The notes under the pieces: generated by a model | Seen by the model: only the letters and a program-made list of their open reading frames with translations | The model's database searches: none | Told to the model about the DNA's origin: nothing | In this document: one piece after another, positions 11,036-25,000 of the stretch | Layout: every line of letters starts with the position of its first letter | Position numbering within the stretch: position 1 is the stretch's first letter | Made by a program: the position numbers and the translations under genes | Assembly (NCBI RefSeq): GCF_026914265.1 | Contig: NC_069125.1 | Location: 65,337,479-65,401,478, forward strand | Direction of reading: 5' to 3' | DNA length: 64,000 nt | DNA from: Mya arenaria | Lineage: Eukaryota > Mollusca > Bivalvia > Myida > Myidae

Positions 11036-14000
11036 AAGTCTGTTTGGGGGCTCCAGTTCTAGCCGTGTACAGCCAAATGCTGCCTCACATGGTAAACTTT
11101 ATACCTATTTTACGCTACACTAGTATAGTAAAAGGCAAAAGGTAATATTATCCAACATGGAATAACAAGCCATTGAAAAGGGACTTTTAATAGACTACTG
11201 AGGATAATAAAATTTATGTAAATCTTTTTCATATATATAAACTTATATGCTCTGATGGAGGCAAGTTACTATTATGCATCTGAAGAACGTTAAAGCATTA
11301 ACAAAGAACCTTAAATTCCAATGCTACACTGAAAGCTTGATGGTATTAAAGGTAACATTGATATCTTATGTTATTAAAGGTCAGCGAAATGCTGGTTATG
11401 GCTCACAGCTTCCACCTGCTGGCAAAATACTAAACTACGAAAAATCCACAAAACAGAAGTCTGCCAGCGCTGGTGAGTTATACCATTTTAACTTTGTCCT
11501 GAATAGATGTTCAGTATTTTTTCAGAACTTGTCAGTTTTGCTATATTATCTTTACTAATGATAGTAGTTCGTGTCTGGACCATAACCTAGGTCTCTAGCT
11601 TCAATGTCAAGGTCACTGCACATATTAGAACTTAGTCAGTTTTGGAGGAGTTAAAGCTTTGCTGATGATAAAGAGTTCATGTCCAAGTCCATAACTGCCA
11701 TGCATGCTTGAATTTCAAAATCCCAGTCCTTCTTGCTCAAGGTCACTTTCATGGCTGGGTTAAGGTCACTCACATGGCTGGGTCAAGTTCTTTGTGCATG
11801 ATTGAATAATGTCGCTTGATTTTGCCGCTATATTAAAGAATTAAGATTGATCTTGTGGCAAATAAATTATTTCCCTTCATATAATCTGTAAACATCAATT
11901 ATGATATATTTCAATAAAGTCAGGCATAAACATGCTGTGTCAAGGTGGCCTGCGGGGATAGTCATCGCTTCTTTGATAGCTCTAGTTTACTTTGTTTAAT
12001 TAGCTTGCTTACTTTTGAAGCAAAAAGTTGAAGCTATTGTCATAGCCTTGATGTCTGGATGGTCATCGTCTGCATTCAAAAACTTCAACTTTACCCATTA
12101 ACTTTTTTTTCCAAGTTTGGTACACCTTTTGCCAGAAACAATAGGAATACACAAACACTAAGCTTGGCCCATAACTCTTGCTTTAATAATTGTCAAGTAA
12201 TGCTCATTGTTTAAATGAAAAAAACAACAGACGAGCACAAGTGTTTGCACCACAGCTCTCTTGATAAAGCCTACATTTTATATATATTTAGTTAAATGGT
12301 TAGAGATGGTATTATAAGATGGCATTATGCACCAGTTGACTAACATTAAATCCTGTGATTTTTCTACATTCCATTCTATTAGGTATGTCTGCGGAGAAAA
12401 TCCTGAAGAAATATGTGACAGTTGTTGCTGCGGCACCGAAAGATGAGGTAATATTTTCAGGTTTTTCTATGACTCATTTCCTTTATTTTTACATTTCATT
12501 TTGCCCTACTCTTCCTGAAATTCTTGCTGTATTGCTATAAAATATGTACCTTATTACACTCTGTGAGTAAAAAATTGTAGCTTATTCTAAGTAAATGTAA
12601 ATGTTTAGAACAATCACTGAATAATATTATATTTGCAAATTGAGAGATTATTTTTTTGGGGAAAAATACAACCTTTTATCAGAATCTGCCTTTTAACCTC
12701 CCACAGGACTGCTGCATCTGTTACGAGAGACTGAGTGAGGCATCAGGTCACGGGGTGGGAGGGCCGGAAGACAGGGTGGTCCTTCAGCTTGAGAAATGCA
12801 GCCACATGTATCACAAACTATGTCTCACAGCCCTCTATGACAGCGGTCCCAAGGTATGACTATTAAATTGATTTGTGAAAACGTGTTGTCAAATGTTTTA
12901 CTGTTAATTTTTATCCACAAAGATTTATCCAATATTGAAGAGAAACTTTCACAAATAAGATAACATTATATGCCTTGCTTGGTGTAATTCTAGAGACAGA
13001 TCATAACAACATTAAATGTTGTAGATAAGTAAATGGCACCCAATTACATTCATGTAGATGATGTGGATTTTCTGTTATTTGGCAGTGGAAGTAATAATAA
13101 AAATACCAAGTTTTTTGGTTCTGAATAAAACAACTTGACTGAATATCTGGCATCAATGATCTTATGAATGATCCAATAAATGGTTTTGTGTATTCATCAT
13201 GGTGAATACTTGTCTTTCCCCAGGATGGATGTATCCAGTGCCCAGCGTGTAAGACTATATATGGGGAGAAGACTGGTAGCTGCCCGCGGGGTGAAATGGA
13301 TTACCAGGTGATCCCCCACTCCCTTGCTGGACACCCTGATTGTAAAACTATACAGATCATCTACAATATAGAGCCCGGAGTTCAGGTAGGATCGCAGGTT
13401 TTGTTTGGCAAATGTATTTGAGGTTTTATGCATTCTATTTAATGTTAATATAAAGTTCAAAGTCATGATTTTTATTATATTACACTTTTATATAAATTGT
13501 GGACCATCTTAAAATCGATGTACATGTATATTAAAAAAAAATTCACAACCTGTTTTTAATAAAGTCATTCTATAAATGTGTCAATAGAAAATAATTTTTT
13601 CGGATAAAGGACAAACTACTAGTTGAAAAATGCATTGGTCTTTGTGTGCTGTGATGATATCAGATTTCTTTAATAAAAAACCCCCACTTTAAATAAGATC
13701 TTCAATGCTAAAATTGTCATTGACATTGGAGGTACACAAAATTTAATGAAGTCTATTTGATAAGTAATATACATGTAAGGAGTGTATATACTGTTATACA
13801 GAATGAATATATTAAGTACATCTACTCTCCTGACTTTCAGGGTCCAGAGCACCCTGCCCCGGGCCAGAGGTACTACCTGACTGCCTTTCCACGTATCGGC
13901 TACCTGCCTGACAATGAGAAAGGGAGAAAGGTTAGTAGTTTGGCCTTTGCTAAAATGTTTTTGTACTCTGGTAGAAGTAGTTCCACGGTAGTTATTAGCT

Positions 14001-15839
14001 CTACTGGCCAAAGGCCAGAAGAGCTTATGTGATGGTAATGTGTACGTAGTATGTGCATCCGTGCGTCTGTGCGGTCGTGCGTCTGTAAACAATTGCTTGT
14101 GAACACGATACAGTCTTCAGTTTTGATTGTATCTCAATGAAACTTGTACAGTACCTAGATATCCATTAGAGCTCGGTTCCTTTCGAAAACCAGCCAGATC
14201 CGCCCATGCATGCCTAGATTATGGCCCTTGATAGTATAAAAAAATGCTATTGTGTAAACAATTGGTTGTGAACACGATACAGTCTTCAGTTTTGATTATA
14301 TCTCTATGAAACTTGTACAGTATCTAGATATCCATTAGAGCTTGGTTCCTTTCGAAAACCAGCAAGATCCGCCCATGAATGCCTAGATTATGGGCCATGA
14401 AAGTTTTAAAGAAATGCTTTCTATTTTTAGCCAGGTCTGCATGAGCAAATTCTATTTTTAGCCAAGTTTACATGTATATGTTAATTCAAGTCTAGAGTTA
14501 AGGGAGACAATTTGCAAGTCTAGGATTTTGAGAGACAATTTGCTTTTTGCTTCTGCAGTTGATTTTGTGAATTACTCTGCCTTGTTCTTGTTGAAAGCCC
14601 AAAGGCCATTTTTTAGCTTAAGTTCTGTAGTTTGAGCATTCATCTTAACAAAATTGGTTGTGAATGTTTAAGTTATGCACCTGGTGTCATTACTGGCCAC
14701 ACCCAGGGTTCACAGGTTTGGTAAACATAAATCTGGAAAGGTTTGAAAATCTTTTTGTGTGTTCGTGCATCCATCTCAGCACAATTGATTGTGAATGTTT
14801 GATCATTGATCAATGTTGTCCTAGGATGCCCTTGACTTTGACCTTTTGACCAACTTTTTTTAACTTTTAAAACTACAGAAAATTTTACTATGAGTACAGT
14901 TTTGAAAGCATTTTTTTTTGTCAGATGACTTTTACTTGGCACATATTAAAATAGTTCATGCAACTAATCTGCTTACAATACTTTCTGGGCTCAGATGTTG
15001 AACGTGCTACGTTTTCAGGTAACCCAAACACAAAACATAAACTATATGTCTGTTGCCTTTTACCCATACATACATGCTCTGGATTGATATGACCACAAAA
15101 GCCATGCCAGTAGAGCATAGGCCCTTTTGGGCCTCTTGTTTATATTCCCGTCCTCTGGATCAATTTCATAATGATTCTTGAAAATAAACCAATCTTAAGC
15201 TGATGCTAGGGGATAATGACAGTCTTGTGCTTCCATTTCTATCATTGAAGAGTCTAACTCATGTTGAAACTTCATAAACACTGTAATTTTTTATTTTCTA
15301 GTCCTCTGGGATCAATGACTATCATATTTGATGTATAATTCTTGGAAAAAAAGAAAACCCTTAAGCTGATGCGAGGGGGTGATGACAGTGTTGTGCTTTC
15401 ACTGTCAGAGTGTGGATCCCAGTATTTGAAGTATTTAATGATTTGAACACTATTGATGAAAACCACATACAGCTATAAGATCTATTGAAGATGCCTTGTA
15501 GACTCTTAATACGCAGACGTTTTAACTCTGAGTTGAAGGACATAAATGGTAACTATGAAGGAAAGTACAGCTGTAATATTATTTGTGTACTGATTGCAGG
15601 TTTTACAGTTGTTGATAGTGGCATGGAAGCGGCGGTTGACATTCACCATTGGACGATCACACACGACAGGTCGAGACCACAGTGTCACATGGAATGAGAT
15701 CCACCATAAGACCGAGTTGCACGGCAACCACGGGGAACATGGCTTCCCCGACCCCAAGTACCTGGACAATTTGTTGGCTGAGCTCGCTGTACATGGGGTC
15801 ACTGAGAGTGACCTTGCCGACTCAGGCCCTGCTGATTGA
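11036..15839 (+). CDS. Deltex-family E3 ubiquitin ligase, C-terminal half (DTX1/DTX4-like)
   Basis: Seven exons with consistent phases: 11036-11091, 11380-11472, 12383-12447, 12707-12853, 13224-13385, 13841-13930, 15600-15839 (stop TGA 15837-15839). The first two are less certain. The protein has a linker and then a RING-H2 finger: C-x2-C in 'DCCICYERL', C-x-H-x2-H-x2-C in 'CSHMYHKLC', and a final 'CPAC'. The Deltex C-terminal (DTC) domain follows directly, with '[12 protein letters not shown]', '[15 protein letters not shown]' and 'WNEIHHKTE', all close to vertebrate DTX1/DTX4. In known family members RING-DTC ligates ubiquitin and DTC binds ADP-ribose; N-terminal WWE domains bind Notch ankyrin repeats. 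Those WWE exons are not visible here, so the gene starts upstream or its exons were missed. No break is seen in the part present. It is convergent with PPIL2. Confidence 0.93.
11560..12290. repeat. Interspersed repeats in a Deltex intron
   Basis: This stretch combines 'caatgtcaaggtcactgcac' style sequence (11580-11790) with a second block (12000-12290) containing 'catagccttgatgtct', 'cccataactcttgc' and 'acaacagacgagcacaagtg'. Diverged pieces of the second block also occur near 39070-39180 and 47985-48130. Non-coding. Confidence 0.5.
13995..15141 (-). repeat. Interspersed element with hairpin ends, minus orientation
   Basis: Read on the minus strand, it begins 'AAACAAG' followed by a stem-loop AGGCCC-AAAA-GGGCCT (15141-15120) and 'TGCTCTACTGGC'. 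It ends with a hairpin whose arms are 'AGCTCTTCTGGCC' and 'GGCCAGTAGAGCT' followed by AA (14023-13995). The interior contains an internal duplication ('gaacacgatacagtcttcag' at ~14102 and ~14272). The ends match those of the element at 28914-30979. It lies in the last Deltex intron. No protein is recognised. Confidence 0.6.
15148..15410 (+). repeat. Imperfect direct duplication (~150 bp) in the last Deltex intron
   Basis: The order 'gtcctctggatcaat', 'attcttg.aaa', 'ttaagctgatgc', 'gataatgacagt', 'ttgtgcttt' occurs at about 15150-15240 and again at 15300-15400 with substitutions and small insertions. Non-coding. Confidence 0.6.
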
Positions 15840-16104
15840 AGGATAATGTGCAATATTTTGAATTTGGTTATTTGCTTAAATATTTTTTATGTAAATTTAT
15901 GCAAATTTTTGTTGCCTGAAGAGTATAATTTGGGTGGCAGGGGTGGTGTTCACTGCATCTTGCACAGGTAAAATATTGAAGAAGTTACCAACTTATCATC
16001 ATGGAACAAAGTGACAGTGCTTTTCTTGCTTCTGTCTACATCATCATAATTGAGATATGTCATAATTTCAGCTTCTCTTGTTATTTGACAGCTAATGTGA
16101 TAGT

Positions 16105-16110
16105 AATAAA
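16105..16110 (+). terminator. Candidate Deltex polyadenylation signal AATAAA
   Basis: This is the first canonical AATAAA after the Deltex stop codon, 265 bases downstream. A second lies at 16397-16402. Which one is used cannot be told from sequence. Confidence 0.45.
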
Positions 16111-18825
16111 GCTGTCTATTGCTTTCTCTCTATTAGTCTGTATTTTAAAATATGATTCTGTGGTATATTTTACAATATTTGTTACTACTGCAGTTAACTT
16201 TTGTTGTAAGTGTCTGTTTTAGATAAATTCTTTACTTTATGTGGTTTTCTTCAAAATGTATATAAGCTGAAATGATATCAGCTGCAGTGTATGTCTCGAG
16301 TGTGATTGGTGTACATGTATCGCACATGTTATCACACAGGCTACTACATGTATATATGTGGCTTGATACACATACCAGACTTTGAGAAAGTTGTCTAATA
16401 AAGTTTTTTTCTCAACATGCTAGTGATTAATTGAAAGGAACTATTTTGAGTGAATTGATATATTCAATTGATATTATGACATAGTTCAGTGTATACAGGA
16501 TTGTGTACCTTCAGTTTATTGATGATATTACGAGAATGATCTTCTTCAAGCGGGCTGTACTAAGCAGTGATTATGAATTATTTGATGAAGTTCATATTGT
16601 TTTCACTAAACCTTGTGTGTTTGGATATTTATTGTTTAAACAAATGTATAGTGCATGTTTTTCTAATTTACAATTGACACATTTTTGTGAATCATTACAA
16701 AATGCATGTTAGTGCATGACTTTGTATGTTACTTGGTTTTCCAGTTAGTTAACACACATTTTCTGTTTCTGTCAGCCTTTATTAGTCCGAGGGAGAGAAA
16801 CTAACATTTTAATTTTACATCACATTTCATCTACTTCTTGCTTTATATACAAATATGTAAAACATACATTGGGTTGTTTTTTTGTATGTTAATACACTTA
16901 GAACTACTGTTGTCATTATTATAGCCGTTGTAAGTGTATATCTTCATTCAAACGTACCTGGGGCTGTATTTATTAAGTATCTTAGTGAATTATTATATGT
17001 GGAACATTGCCTTTTATCTTTTTATAAAAAAACTTTTGTTCAGCAAAAACATAAAAATGAGCAAGAAAATGGTCAAATACAAATGCACATGAAAAATAAT
17101 GAAAAGTAGAGGTTATGTAAGTTGGGTATTTTTCACCAAGATGCAGAATCTTAATAGTGATTTTTTTAAATATATTTGAGAAAATAAGATGATTTTATGT
17201 CCCATTTACTTTTCGTACAGTCCATTCATATGCCAGCATTTAATAGACCATTTTCTTGCTTATTTTTATATTTGAGGAGAACAAACATTCATGCTATTTA
17301 AATATTCAATGCTATTTTTCTTTAAATTAAACATATAAAAGAGGCAATTTTTCATGAAGATATTTTTTTTTACTTAAGTTGCTTTATGAATGAAGCCTCA
17401 GATCAATAGGATGAGAATTGATCAAAGCATGTTATGTCCATTTTCTGCTAACTCTGTAACCGGCATACATGAATGGTGTTGTTTTATAGTTTCTTTTAGG
17501 TCTAATATCTTAAGTTATAATATTGTTAGTGTCTACGCCATGTAGTTCTGAAATACTCTATTATGAAATTGCTCTTTTTCTACTAATGGTCTACTTAATG
17601 TGATATACTTGCTGAAAATAAAAAAGATAAAGGTAGTGTTTTTCCATCCTTTTCTACAACAAAATTCTCTTCACAATTGGTACAAGTAACTTGTGATTAC
17701 TAAATAAATACATATTTGTAGGAAATCATTCTGTCTATCAATGGGCTGATCATGATCCGTGTAACAGACTTTTGCTTCTCATGGCAAAGAATGAATCAAG
17801 TGTGTCAATAGATAACATCGGAAAGAGATCAGCCTGTAGTTATTTAACCGAAGGCTTGATGCAAACCGGACTGAACAGACACTGTATGTTTATGTTTAGT
17901 ATGTATGCTTTTTCAACTCAACAGTTGGAAGAATTATGGATCAAATTATCAAACAATAAATCAAACACGAGTTCATCTAGAAATCCTTTGATTTACAAAC
18001 AAGAAAAATGACACAATTATGACACTGACCTTGAACTGAAGTAGTGAGATCATATGCTTTAAACGTCATTACATCTGGTTATCATTGGTGAAAGGTTATT
18101 TCAAAATTATTACGTGCTTCAAAGATACTGACAAATGACAGGAGCACAGCAATGGAATGCCATCCTTCATCCGTCACTGTCGATAAAGGCACACATCTCA
18201 ATAAATACATAAGCCAAAGTTATGGGACAAGCTTCACATGACTTTTTCATATTGATCAACTGAAAATGTGTTATAGGTTTCATATCAGTTACTGCTTTTC
18301 AAAGTATGACTTAACATTTTCATTGTTTTGCCCAATGACAATGACTGCAGATGACGATGACTATGCTAATTTCCAAGGATATAGAGAATAATTGTTTGTT
18401 TCAGCGTTAGAGAGCAATACATTTCACCAGGCGAGCATATCACGTAATATTAAATCTTACAATAAAACAAATAATTAGTTTATTTCATGCTTAAAATTTA
18501 TTAAAATTAATAATAAATTGATGTTTAATAGGAAAATTGGTCGTCAAAATTTCAGCCATGACATTATACCAAAAATGACGTCATTGGTTTTTCTTCCAAG
18601 TACTGTATGCATTTATATTTGATTTTTATGGAGAAATGGGGCTAAAATGAGTGAAGCAATACACTTGTTCCTTGATAAACTTTCTGATTTGAACGATAAG
18701 TTTATCAGGATTAAGTCAACCATTACTTTTCAATCATCCACCAGAACTCGTGAAGTAAATGACAATAATTGTGTTGATAAAGTTGCTAAATTTATGAAGA
18801 CAGCAAGATCTAAAATGTTAAAACT
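16111..18825. other. Convergent intergenic region / 3' UTRs
   Basis: AT-rich sequence between the 3' ends of Deltex (+) and PPIL2 (-). Plus-strand frames at 16882-17109, 17772-18011 and 18647-18835 have no recognisable domain or splice context. I see no RNA gene and no clear repeat. Confidence 0.4.
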
Positions 18826-18831
18826 TTTATT
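18826..18831 (-). terminator. Candidate PPIL2 polyadenylation signal
   Basis: The plus strand reads TTTATT, which is AATAAA on the minus strand, 195 bases beyond the PPIL2 stop codon. The spacing suits a short 3' UTR. Confidence 0.5.
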
Positions 18832-19025
18832 TTGACAAATTCATACAAATAACAATTTCACAATATAAATGACTTCCAACCTTTGCAAAAAAGAATTCAC
18901 GATGCTATTGAATATGAGCATATCAGTAGTACCGTAATACTTTTGAATGAAACTTATTCAAAACGTTTTCATGCACATGCTGAAACATTTCTTTCCACAT
19001 GATCATTTAAAAGTCACAATTATTT

Positions 19026-22000
19026 TCACCAAGCACTGAAGTCTGAAAGTGAAGTCTTAGTTTTCACCTTCTTCTTTGTGCCCTCTGATGATGAAACAGT
19101 TGCCTCGGTCTCTGCCATCTTTCTTTTCCTGCATATGAACAGAACTAGTTACATGAATTATCTTAATAGTTCCACAATTTGAGGCTCCCTTAGTGTAAGT
19201 CCCAATTGCAGGTTTCAAACACGGTACGAGTGTTCTTCAAAAAGTTCTACTACATATTTCAGTGATCAAACAATATTACACAATCTTATGAAACAATTTC
19301 ACTCTACTTGAAGGATCTTTAAGAAGAATGAATACCAAAGCTGTACAAATGTGAAAACTAGACCAAAAACTGTATGTTTTTTGTTTAATTTTAGTGTGTG
19401 TTTTTTAGAATTACAAATAAATAAATGAAATGTGTGAGTAAAAAAACATCAATTGAACATTATCGGAAGAAACATGTTCTCATTACAAATGTAAAAAAAG
19501 ACTACCGGTAACTTACAGGGTAGAAGGATTAATATATTTGCCGACGCCTGCAGAGAAGACCTTGTGTTCTATTTTGGGCTCCTCCTTCCGACTCTTGGGC
19601 TTTCTTTTCTCCGCCTCCGCAGCGGCCTGACGACTCAACTCATCCTCTCTCTCATTGGCAAGCTGTAAATAGGTATACACTGTGTCATTCACTATACATT
19701 GCATTGTTGTGTTTATGAAAAACAAATGGGATACATATTCATGATATCATTCATAACAAGTAAAAAGGTATGCTTTATACCAATATTACATGAGGTAACA
19801 AGAAGCAACTACAACTACAGTGCACAACTTCAGAGTTAGTATATCTTTCTTACAATACGAAATGAATCATATCATACATAACACTTAAGGATGCCTATCC
19901 ATCAATTTCCTCATAAGGGTCAACATACCTGTTCATCCACCTCCTAATATGGATCAACATAAATGCTCATCCACCCACTCATATGAGTAAAAAAAACAAT
20001 CATCCACCTCCTTGTAAAGGTCAACGTACCTTTCATCCACTTCCTCTTAAGGGTCAACATAAATGTCTAACCAACTCCTTATAAGGGTCAACATACCTTT
20101 TCATCCACATCCTCATCGGTCAGTACACCCATTTATTTACCTCCTCATATGGTTCAAGATACATGGACATCAACCTCTCATATGGGTCATCATACCAGTT
20201 TATCCACTGGTAAAAATAACCGTTTATCAACCTCCTAATATGGGTAAATATACCTGTTTATCTACCTCCTCATATGGGTAAACATACCTCTTCATCCACC
20301 TCCTCATATGGGTTAACAAAAACTGCCGTTGCCTCAATACGGATCTCTTTCTGTAAAAAAAAAACAAAGTAAATATAGTGAATGCAGTCACTATCACCTT
20401 TGTGGTCAGTTAGTCAATGTAGAAGTTCAAAATGAAATAGATATCATTAAGTTGTTAGCTTAGTAAGACAATGTTTGTCTTGCACAGAGTATCAACATCT
20501 TATCTCCATGCATTCAACTCAATATCATCATTTTCACGAAGATCATCTGCCAACTTTCAGCCATGATAACTTAAAGATGCTGTCCTGATTTAAGAATTGA
20601 GGTTAATGTCATATGCTCAGTGTCTTATTGATAAAATATATGTTACTAGAAACTTGGACCAAACAAACTCCATCCAACATTGATAGAATCCCTTCCAGCA
20701 AACCCTCCAAACCACATCCCCCAAAGTGTTGTAGGTTTACCTGTGGTCGATCCTTCTTGTCAGCCTCTATTTTCTCCATGGCATCAAGCGTCTCCAGGCC
20801 ACCTACAACCCTGCACAATACACACAAATCTGCACTAATAAATGTTTGGAATATCAATCACAAAGTTTATGACCAGACCTTCACAAGCAGATGCTAATGG
20901 TTGTCCCTTTTTCCGCAAATGATTACGGTAAGGATTATGAATTGGAAGTTATTAAAGAAAAAAATCATTGGCCTTGTTACACATGCTTATTGGCACTGGT
21001 AACAAATGTACTTAGTTTCATGAGAATATCTAAATCAATTTTTAAGTTAAGCAAAGATTGAAGTTGTTTAAATGAGTTGAAAGCTGCACTCTCTTAGTTA
21101 GACAGTTTTGTCATTTAAGAAAAAACATGTCTCAGAGTCAGTTTATTTTGGTATCAATTCCTTTAATTCAGTCATGTAAGATAACTCACAATAGAACATA
21201 TTTCAATAGTTTGGAAACTGCCAAAAATTTCATTTCAAGTGTCAGTAACGCTTTTAGCAATTAAACATAATTTTTGAACACAAATATAAAAAACTGCGAT
21301 CTGATCTTTTGTCAGCAGTCTTATATCACTAGTTTCCACACATTTTGGAAAATAAATGGCTCATTCCAAGACAACCAAAAAAACCAATTGTCAAAACCGT
21401 CAGTCTGTGAGAGTCCAGCTTTAAAGTTTTGAATCCACGACTGTCACAGTATCTAAAAAACATACATGTTTAGCTTGTTTTGGATGTACAATAGAATTGA
21501 TATCTATGATAGGATGAAAACAAACCTCCCAAACACTGTATGTTTTCCATCAAGATGTCTGGCAGATCGGAATGTTATGAAACTGAAAAATAAAAAAATA
21601 TCAAAATTTACTCATTTTTTTTTTATTTCCTCACTCAATTTATTTCTATTTCCTATCAAATCATCAGCAACATCATATATTACACCTACAAAGGAATATG
21701 TAGTCTTTAACATCCAATCTCACACAGTCACAGGCCCCAAAAATGAACACAGAGTTTAGTTATGACAATAAGGAACATGAATAGCAAAGTCATGTCAAAT
21801 ACACTTTTAATTTAATACAATGCTGGATCTGACAGAAAAGGGTTAATACATACAATTGGGACTTGTTGGTGTCAGGTCCAGAGTTTGCCATGGAGAGAAC
21901 ACCACGGCCCGAGTGGGTCAAGTTGGGTTTGAACTCATCCTTGAACGTCCCGCCCCATGCTGACTCCCCTCCTATTTGTGTTTACAATACAATTATATGT

Positions 22001-25000
22001 TGATGTGCACACATATATATATATTGAGGTATGTTCTAGATTTATGGTTTCTTAAATAGTAAAGCAGGATGAAAAATGAAAACACCTAAGTGAATAACCT
22101 AAACATAAACAAATGACATTAGTGCCAAGACATGCCTTTAAGTATATACGCATGTGCATGTACATGTTGTCCATGTAGTCATCCGTATCAAGCCAAGTCA
22201 TCAAATCAATTGTTCTTATTCAATCCCACACCACATGTCTAAATATTTTGCAAGGAAACAGGAGTCAACTCACCTTTACCAGTGCCTTCCGGGTCACCAC
22301 CTTGAATCTGAAGTAATTGAAGGCTTAATTGAAATAAAACTATCAAATAGATGCTACTGTACAACTGTAAACACACAATGTGGTGGATAGTCTGATGGAA
22401 TGTGGCACTTTTTGAAAGAATGCACACATGACTTGGTAACTTTTAAATGCAACATGAAATGGAAACTAGCATGAACATTACAGTTGTATATCACAATAAT
22501 CTGAACACTGTATGTATCCATCCATCCATTCTTGCCAATACAAATACAATTCACGTTTCCCAAGACATCTGCCAAAGATAAACATAGTAATATGGAGCAT
22601 TAAACTTGAAATCTAAGTACTCATTCAAGGCTTCTGACATATCATGCCACAACATTTATATGCCATGTTTGATTAAAAATTGTAACTGCGTTCCAATTAT
22701 AAATAGTGATGATTTATCATCATGTTACCATGAAGTTTCTAATTATGCGATGAAATACGGTGTTATCATAGTAGCCTCTCTTGGTCAGCTTGATGAAATT
22801 CTCACATGTCTTTGGAACCTGAATATATAAAGAGAGGAAATAGCAGCCAAGTGCATAAAACTGGAATTACTTGTCCTTTTGGCTAGTTAGCAAATTCAAA
22901 TGATTGGATTGGTTAATACGGTAGTTGTTATTGGATACATATTGACCAATCAATAAATATTATTTTTATCTTTAACCACACCAAACTATTAACCAAATGA
23001 TATAACTGGCTTCTAAGACAGCCTACCATTACACCAAAACACAAAAGGGAATAATATTCTTTTTAATTCAACAGTGTTCACTAATAAAAGACTCAGCATA
23101 TTTACAACAGATTAGCAAATACCACCTAGTATCATACAAATATAAACAATTAAGTGCTACAAACATTAATGTTTGCTCTGACCCATACCATGTCACAATG
23201 AAGTTCGAGATTCAGTGGTCCGCGGTTGGTGAGCAGACGAACATAGCCCTTCTTCTTTAATCTTTCATATCGGATAATGTCCTCATCAATGATTGCTGTG
23301 AAAAACAACTACATGTACATATGTTGTCCCCATCCTTTGCTTTGATAAAGGAAAAAGCATAGAAACTAGAGCATTCACTGGATGTGATAAATACCCCCAC
23401 CACACCTCCTTTTTGTAATAAGAAGTATCAATGGGAGTGATGTATACTCCTTCAATGCACTACGTCGGTGAGAAGTCATCAATTAAGTTAATTGTCCTAA
23501 GTTCTTCAGCACTTCTCCTCAACAAAGTCAATGTGTGTATGAAGTTTGAAGTCATTACCTCCAAAACATATGGAGTTATGACAAAAAGTAGACTTGTACG
23601 AGTAAAATTATAACAATAAAACAATAACTCTAAAAATACCATACACATAATAATGTGACTGTTGCACAGCACTTCACATCAACACAGTCAAAAGGTGTAT
23701 GCAGTTTAAATCAATACATATGGAGCTATGGACTTGATGTCAGTAGACAGATGAACAGACTGACAGAGGGGACAAGGTGATTCCTTTATAGTTGAATATT
23801 TAATGGTCTTAGATCACTTTTACCGGTAGTTTGGAATTCATTTTATATGATGGGATTATTTTTAATCCAGGGTGTGAAGCTTAGAACACATATTCAAAGT
23901 TGCCCTCTGAACAAATTGAACTAATAAAAATAATATGTCAATAACTTTTTTTTGTAAGTAAAAAAAAAAGGCAGCCAAATTTCATGTATTACATGAACAC
24001 ATTCACAGAAATAAAAATCAAGGTTATTTTCCTCCACTTCACAAAAGAAATATTATATTCAGCTATCATTATGACTCTGTTAATATACCTGCTTCATGTT
24101 GAGTGGTGGGCTCCATAGCAGTAGAGGTGAACGAGGCAGAAACCGCCCCCGTTGAGTAGTGCGCCTACACGGTATATACAAACTTTGTTTAGCTCATAAT
24201 TATGGATTTTTTATTTTATGGATTTTTTATTTTAAAATTATGAAATTTAAAAAAATATTTTGTTTGAATGTGTAGCTTCTGATTTTCCTTTTAAATGTAA
24301 CAATCATAACAATACAGATAGAGAATTAAGACTGGAAGACACAAATTCTAATTTATTGCTTGACAATTGCTAATTTACTATTGGCTACATGTATCTAGTT
24401 TTAATACTCACAGAGTTGAATTTGTCAGCTACTTTTTTGGTTTCTGTTCTTTTTTCCTTGAAAAACAAAGTAACATAATATGACAACTCATCCAAAGTTG
24501 ATATAATTCATTCATAACAAAAGAAGAAAAGTTTAGTAACATTTTCACTATAAACCAAAATCAAGAATATTTGTAGAAAAAGGTAGTTGAAAAGATTTGA
24601 AAATATGTAAGGCTCTATTAGGTTTCATGGTAACATCATGTCCACATGTTCTTCAGGTCAATGACATTACAAGTATGTGATGCCCCTTTTAAACTAATCA
24701 ACACACATTGGCTCATGCCATCAATAACATGTCAAGTAGTCAGTCACATGCAAAGTATGAATGCAGCAAAAAGCCCTCCAAAGTACATGCACATGTATAT
24801 CAAGTACCCAGTACTCATTTATGAATTCAGTTTTAATCATGTCAGGTAGCTGGAAGTCAATTTCCAGTCAGGTACTCACAGGAGCTTTATACTCCTTCTC
24901 CAATGTGGCCAGCACATCGCGCGTCTCAGCGTTGATCGTCTTCAATCGGTTCTTAGGATCCTTAGAGGATACATCTTCATCTGAAAAAAAAATGTCCAGG

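Noticed and set aside
18647-18835. A 62-codon plus-strand frame near the PPIL2 3' end
   Set aside because: Protein-like at first sight, but it has no domain and overlaps the likely PPIL2 3' UTR on the other strand.
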